Origin: Vitreoscilla sp.
Lineage (GTDB): Bacteria; Pseudomonadota; Gammaproteobacteria; Burkholderiales; Burkholderiaceae
NCBI GenBank assembly: GCA_014378125.1
Contig: JACMOG010000411.1
Span: 1 to 9,369 of the forward strand
Direction of reading: 5' to 3'
Length of the DNA: 9,369 bases
How positions within the stretch are numbered: position 1 is the stretch's first letter; every line of letters starts with the position of its first letter. Below, piece after piece: positions 7,563 through 9,369 of this stretch. Below the pieces are notes generated by a model, which searched no databases, was not told where the DNA came from, and saw only the letters and a list, made by a program, of their open reading frames with translations. Made by a program: the position numbers and the translations under genes.

Positions 7563-8011
7563 GGACGCGCGTGGACGGCATGATTGCCGTCGATGTCGAC
7601 CGCGAAACGCCCACCATCCTCGTTGTCGACGAAGATCTGGTGGCCGTCCGGCGACAGCGCCAGGGCGGTGAAGAAAACGTCCTGCACGTCGCCTTCGAGG
7701 TGCGGATTGACCTTGATCACGTAGACGCGCACGCGCCACAGCAACTCGTCGGTGTCGCCCTTGTAGGCGGCGAGATACCCCAGGCGTTGGCCGCCGTCGG
7801 CGTCCTTGCGCGACAGCCGGGCCTGCTCGTAGCGCACGTCGCCAACTCGAACGGCGGGCACCTTGGGTGCGCCGGCGCGCTTTGCCGAAACAGGGGGCAA
7901 GGGAAGGTCTTGGCTCATGGGATTCTCCTGGCTTGCCGAAGCCCGCGCGGCGCAGGCGGCGAGGCCCAGGCACACGCCGGCAAGCGCGAATCTGACGAAG
8001 GCGGGCGGCAT
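7559..8011 (-). CDS. Small probable lipoprotein of unknown function
   Basis: Starting at ATG 8011, the 150-residue product opens with FALAGVCLGLAAC, a lipobox with Cys20, predicting a lipid-anchored envelope protein. A second in-frame ATG at 7918 (Met32, MSQDLPLPPVS) has a much better ribosome site, AGGAG at six bases. The alternative 119-residue cytoplasmic form is therefore a serious candidate, and both forms could be made. The body is beta-rich: VRVGDVRYEQARL, a GYLAAYKGDTDELLWRVRVY stretch, DVQDVFF, and SPDGHQIFVDNEDGGRFAVD near the end. The last pattern resembles a small propeller-like or PepSY-like strand repeat, without a clear family match. Its stop overlaps the GTG start of the cysteine-rich gene, so the two probably work together. 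The function is unknown. Confidence 0.72.
   Translation of the reverse strand: MPPAFVRFALAGVCLGLAACAARASASQENPMSQDLPLPPVSAKRAGAPKVPAVRVGDVRYEQARLSRKDADGGQRLGYLAAYKGDTDELLWRVRVYVIKVNPHLEGDVQDVFFTALALSPDGHQIFVDNEDGGRFAVDIDGNHAVHARP
7925..7929 (-). promoter_or_regulatory. Strong internal ribosome binding site
   Basis: AGGAG followed by AATCCC and ATG (7916-7918) inside the small lipoprotein gene is the best Shine-Dalgarno site I found in the window. It either marks the true start at Met32 or allows a second, shorter product without the lipoprotein signal. Confidence 0.55.
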
Positions 8012-8020
8012 GGCCTCAGC

Positions 8021-8134
8021 CTACCATCCGGCCATCGCGGCGTTGATCTGAGAGGGGGTGAGCGCGCCGGCGCAATCGGCGCAGAAACAGGACTCGTCCT
8101 TGTCGGTCAGTCGCGCCCGCAGGTTAGGCAGGTT
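8021..8134 (-). pseudogene. Probable C-terminal remnant of a cysteine-rich CWC-type protein
   Basis: An open frame ends at TAG (8021-8023), nine bases before ATG 8011 of the small lipoprotein gene. Its last 37 codons read like real protein: NLPNLRARLTDKDESC, then FCADCAGALTPSQINAAM. The Cys-x-Cys-x-x-Cys arrangement after an LPxL stretch matches my memory of the C-terminal end of cysteine-rich CWC-family proteins. The upstream half expected for that family (a CPxCG knuckle and a CWC motif) is absent. Reading back, the frame becomes arginine/serine-rich and runs into the transporter gene with no ATG or GTG start that I can find. The best reading is a gene whose 5' part was lost beside the transporter's 3' end. 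A very short non-AUG leader peptide coupled to the downstream gene is possible but less likely. Confidence 0.45.
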
Positions 8135-8174
8135 GCCCTTGGACGGCCGCCGCGAAGACGGACCGATTCGCGCG

Positions 8175-9338
8175 CTACGCCGCCCGCGGCCCGAACCCCT
8201 TCCACGCGAACGGCATGGCCAGCAACGCGCACGCGCCCAGCGCCAGCCCGGAGCCCAGGCCGCCGAGCCGCGTGAGCATGGTGCCCGCGAGCGCGGTGCC
8301 GATGAACGCCGCCGCGAAGGTGACGACGATGCTGCGCGACAGCAGCGAGCCGTCGCTGTCCAGGCTCGAGATGCGCGAGGTGAGGAAGGGCGTGGCCGCG
8401 TAATAGGCGAAGGACACGAGCAACTGCGCGGCGAAGAAGTCGGCCCCGCCGTGCACCAGGAAGAACCACAGGGCGGCGCCGCCCATGAGCAGTTGCGCGC
8501 CCCACAGGATGGGCAGGCGCAGCTCGTGGCTGCGGCGGTGCGACGCGGCCAGCGCGCCCACCGTGCTCAGCAGCGACACGAGCGCCAGCAACGGCCCGAT
8601 GCGCTCCGGCGCGAGGCCGATCTGGTGGCCGACCACGTCGGCCAGCGCCCATTGCGCGGACAGCACGCTGTAGATCAGGATCATCACGGCCCAGATGGGC
8701 ACGAGCACGCCCCAGCGATGGGTTCGCTTCGGCGCCGCGACCGCCGAGGCCAGGTGCACGGCGTCCGCGCCCGCCGCCGCCGAGGGCCACGCCACGAGGG
8801 CGAAGCATGCGGCCACCACCACGAACACCCAGCGCGTGACGAACGCCTCCGGCATCGCGTAGGCCGCCACCAGCAGCGCGCAGTCGATGACGCCCGAGAC
8901 CAGGATGATGACGCCCCACGCGCGCTCGGCCGCCGCGCGGTTGGACAGGCTGGCCGCCACCACGACGAACAGCACGCCCTCGAACAGGCCCGTGACCAAC
9001 CGCGCGCCGCCTACCGCGGCCAGGCTGGGCATCCACGCACCCGTGGCCTGCGCCAGCAGCGTGCCCAGCGTGGCGATCCATGCCAGTCGGCGCGGTGCGC
9101 GCGCGATCCAGCGCGGGAACACGGCGCAGCTGATGGCGATGCCGGCGATCTCGAGCGCGGCGAAGCCCGTGGCGGCGTCCTCGCCCACGCCGAAGCGGCG
9201 CATCAGCGCGCCCACGATCAGCGGCATCAGGATGGTGCCGTTGGTGGCCAGCGCGTAGGCGCACGACAGGCGCAACAGCGCCGCCAGCGACAGGTCGGGG
9301 CGGGCGGCGTGAACGGTGGGGGGCGGAAATGGTTCCAT
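8175..9338 (-). CDS. MFS-type membrane transporter
   Basis: A 387-residue polytopic inner-membrane protein with about 12 hydrophobic segments, the usual size of a Major Facilitator Superfamily permease. Hydrophobic stretches include LMPLIVGAL, LEIAGIAISCAVF, LFEGVLFVVVAASL, VWVMIL-like IWAVMILIYSV and IVVTFAAAFIGTALAG. A central polar loop with APKRTHRWG separates the two six-helix halves. The loop after the second helix (PRWIARAPRRLAW) is a weak version of the MFS motif A. The substrate cannot be told; a drug/metabolite exporter or an uptake permease are equally possible. ATG 9338 is chosen because the alternative ATG 9359 lies inside the palindromic repeat copy; neither start has a good ribosome site. 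It is followed at 8134 by the CWC-type remnant, and no regulator gene is visible next to it. Confidence 0.82.
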   Translation of the reverse strand: MEPFPPPTVHAARPDLSLAALLRLSCAYALATNGTILMPLIVGALMRRFGVGEDAATGFAALEIAGIAISCAVFPRWIARAPRRLAWIATLGTLLAQATGAWMPSLAAVGGARLVTGLFEGVLFVVVAASLSNRAAAERAWGVIILVSGVIDCALLVAAYAMPEAFVTRWVFVVVAACFALVAWPSAAAGADAVHLASAVAAPKRTHRWGVLVPIWAVMILIYSVLSAQWALADVVGHQIGLAPERIGPLLALVSLLSTVGALAASHRRSHELRLPILWGAQLLMGGAALWFFLVHGGADFFAAQLLVSFAYYAATPFLTSRISSLDSDGSLLSRSIVVTFAAAFIGTALAGTMLTRLGGLGSGLALGACALLAMPFAWKGFGPRAA

Positions 9339-9354
9339 CTTGAATAGCGACAGT

Positions 9355-9369
9355 GTCATCCTGCGCGCA
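9355..9369. repeat. Partial second copy of the REP-like palindrome, cut by the window edge
   Basis: GTCATCCTGCGCG at 9355-9367 is identical to 1321-1333, the left arm and flank of the palindrome between the hydratase-family and ligase genes. The match breaks at 9368 (C for A), inside what would be the loop. The right arm should lie just beyond the window. It sits immediately upstream of the transporter gene and overlaps its earliest possible ATG (9359). Confidence 0.45.

Noticed and set aside
8058..9347. Plus-strand open frame of 429 codons opposite the transporter
   Set aside because: It is an Arg/Ala/Gln-rich antisense shadow, while the minus strand encodes a clear multi-helix membrane protein.

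Overview
The window is GC-rich, gene-dense bacterial chromosome. The gene types, the GC-rich codon use and a GTCATCCTGCGCGA-type dispersed palindrome suggest a betaproteobacterium of the order Burkholderiales (inference; no rRNA or marker gene is present). I see no tRNA, rRNA, CRISPR array, transposase, integrase or phage gene, and no stretch over about 300 bases without a gene.

Layout, left to right. (1) A minus-strand block at 1-3493. In transcription order it holds a DUF4397-type surface lipoprotein gene, an enoyl-CoA hydratase/isomerase-family gene, and a malonyl-CoA synthetase-like acyl-CoA ligase (matB) cut by the left edge. A palindromic repeat separates the last two. The lipoprotein gene carries an in-frame TGA exactly where the lipobox cysteine should be. 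(2) A minus-strand SMP-30/gluconolactonase-family gene (3568-4467), divergent from a small plus-strand gene for a membrane-anchored protein of unknown function (4651-5145). (3) A minus-strand secreted subtilisin-family (S8) protease with a long N-terminal region (5132-6997), whose 3' end overlaps the plus-strand gene by 14 bases. (4) Two small minus-strand genes of unknown function joined by a GTGA stop/start overlap (8011 to 7140): a probable lipoprotein, then a cysteine-rich protein. Directly upstream lies what looks like the C-terminal remnant of a cysteine-rich CWC-type protein (8021-8134). (5) A minus-strand MFS-type transporter (8175 to about 9338), with a second partial copy of the palindromic repeat at the right edge.

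The acyl-CoA ligase and the crotonase-family enzyme probably serve CoA-thioester metabolism together. The SMP-30 protein is a sugar-lactone-type hydrolase. The other genes are envelope, secreted or membrane proteins with no visible shared pathway. The window looks like ordinary chromosome rather than a defence island or mobile element, and I found no convincing new multi-gene system. The points most worth checking are the TGA in the lipobox, the two-gene unknown cassette with its CWC remnant, and the dispersed palindrome.
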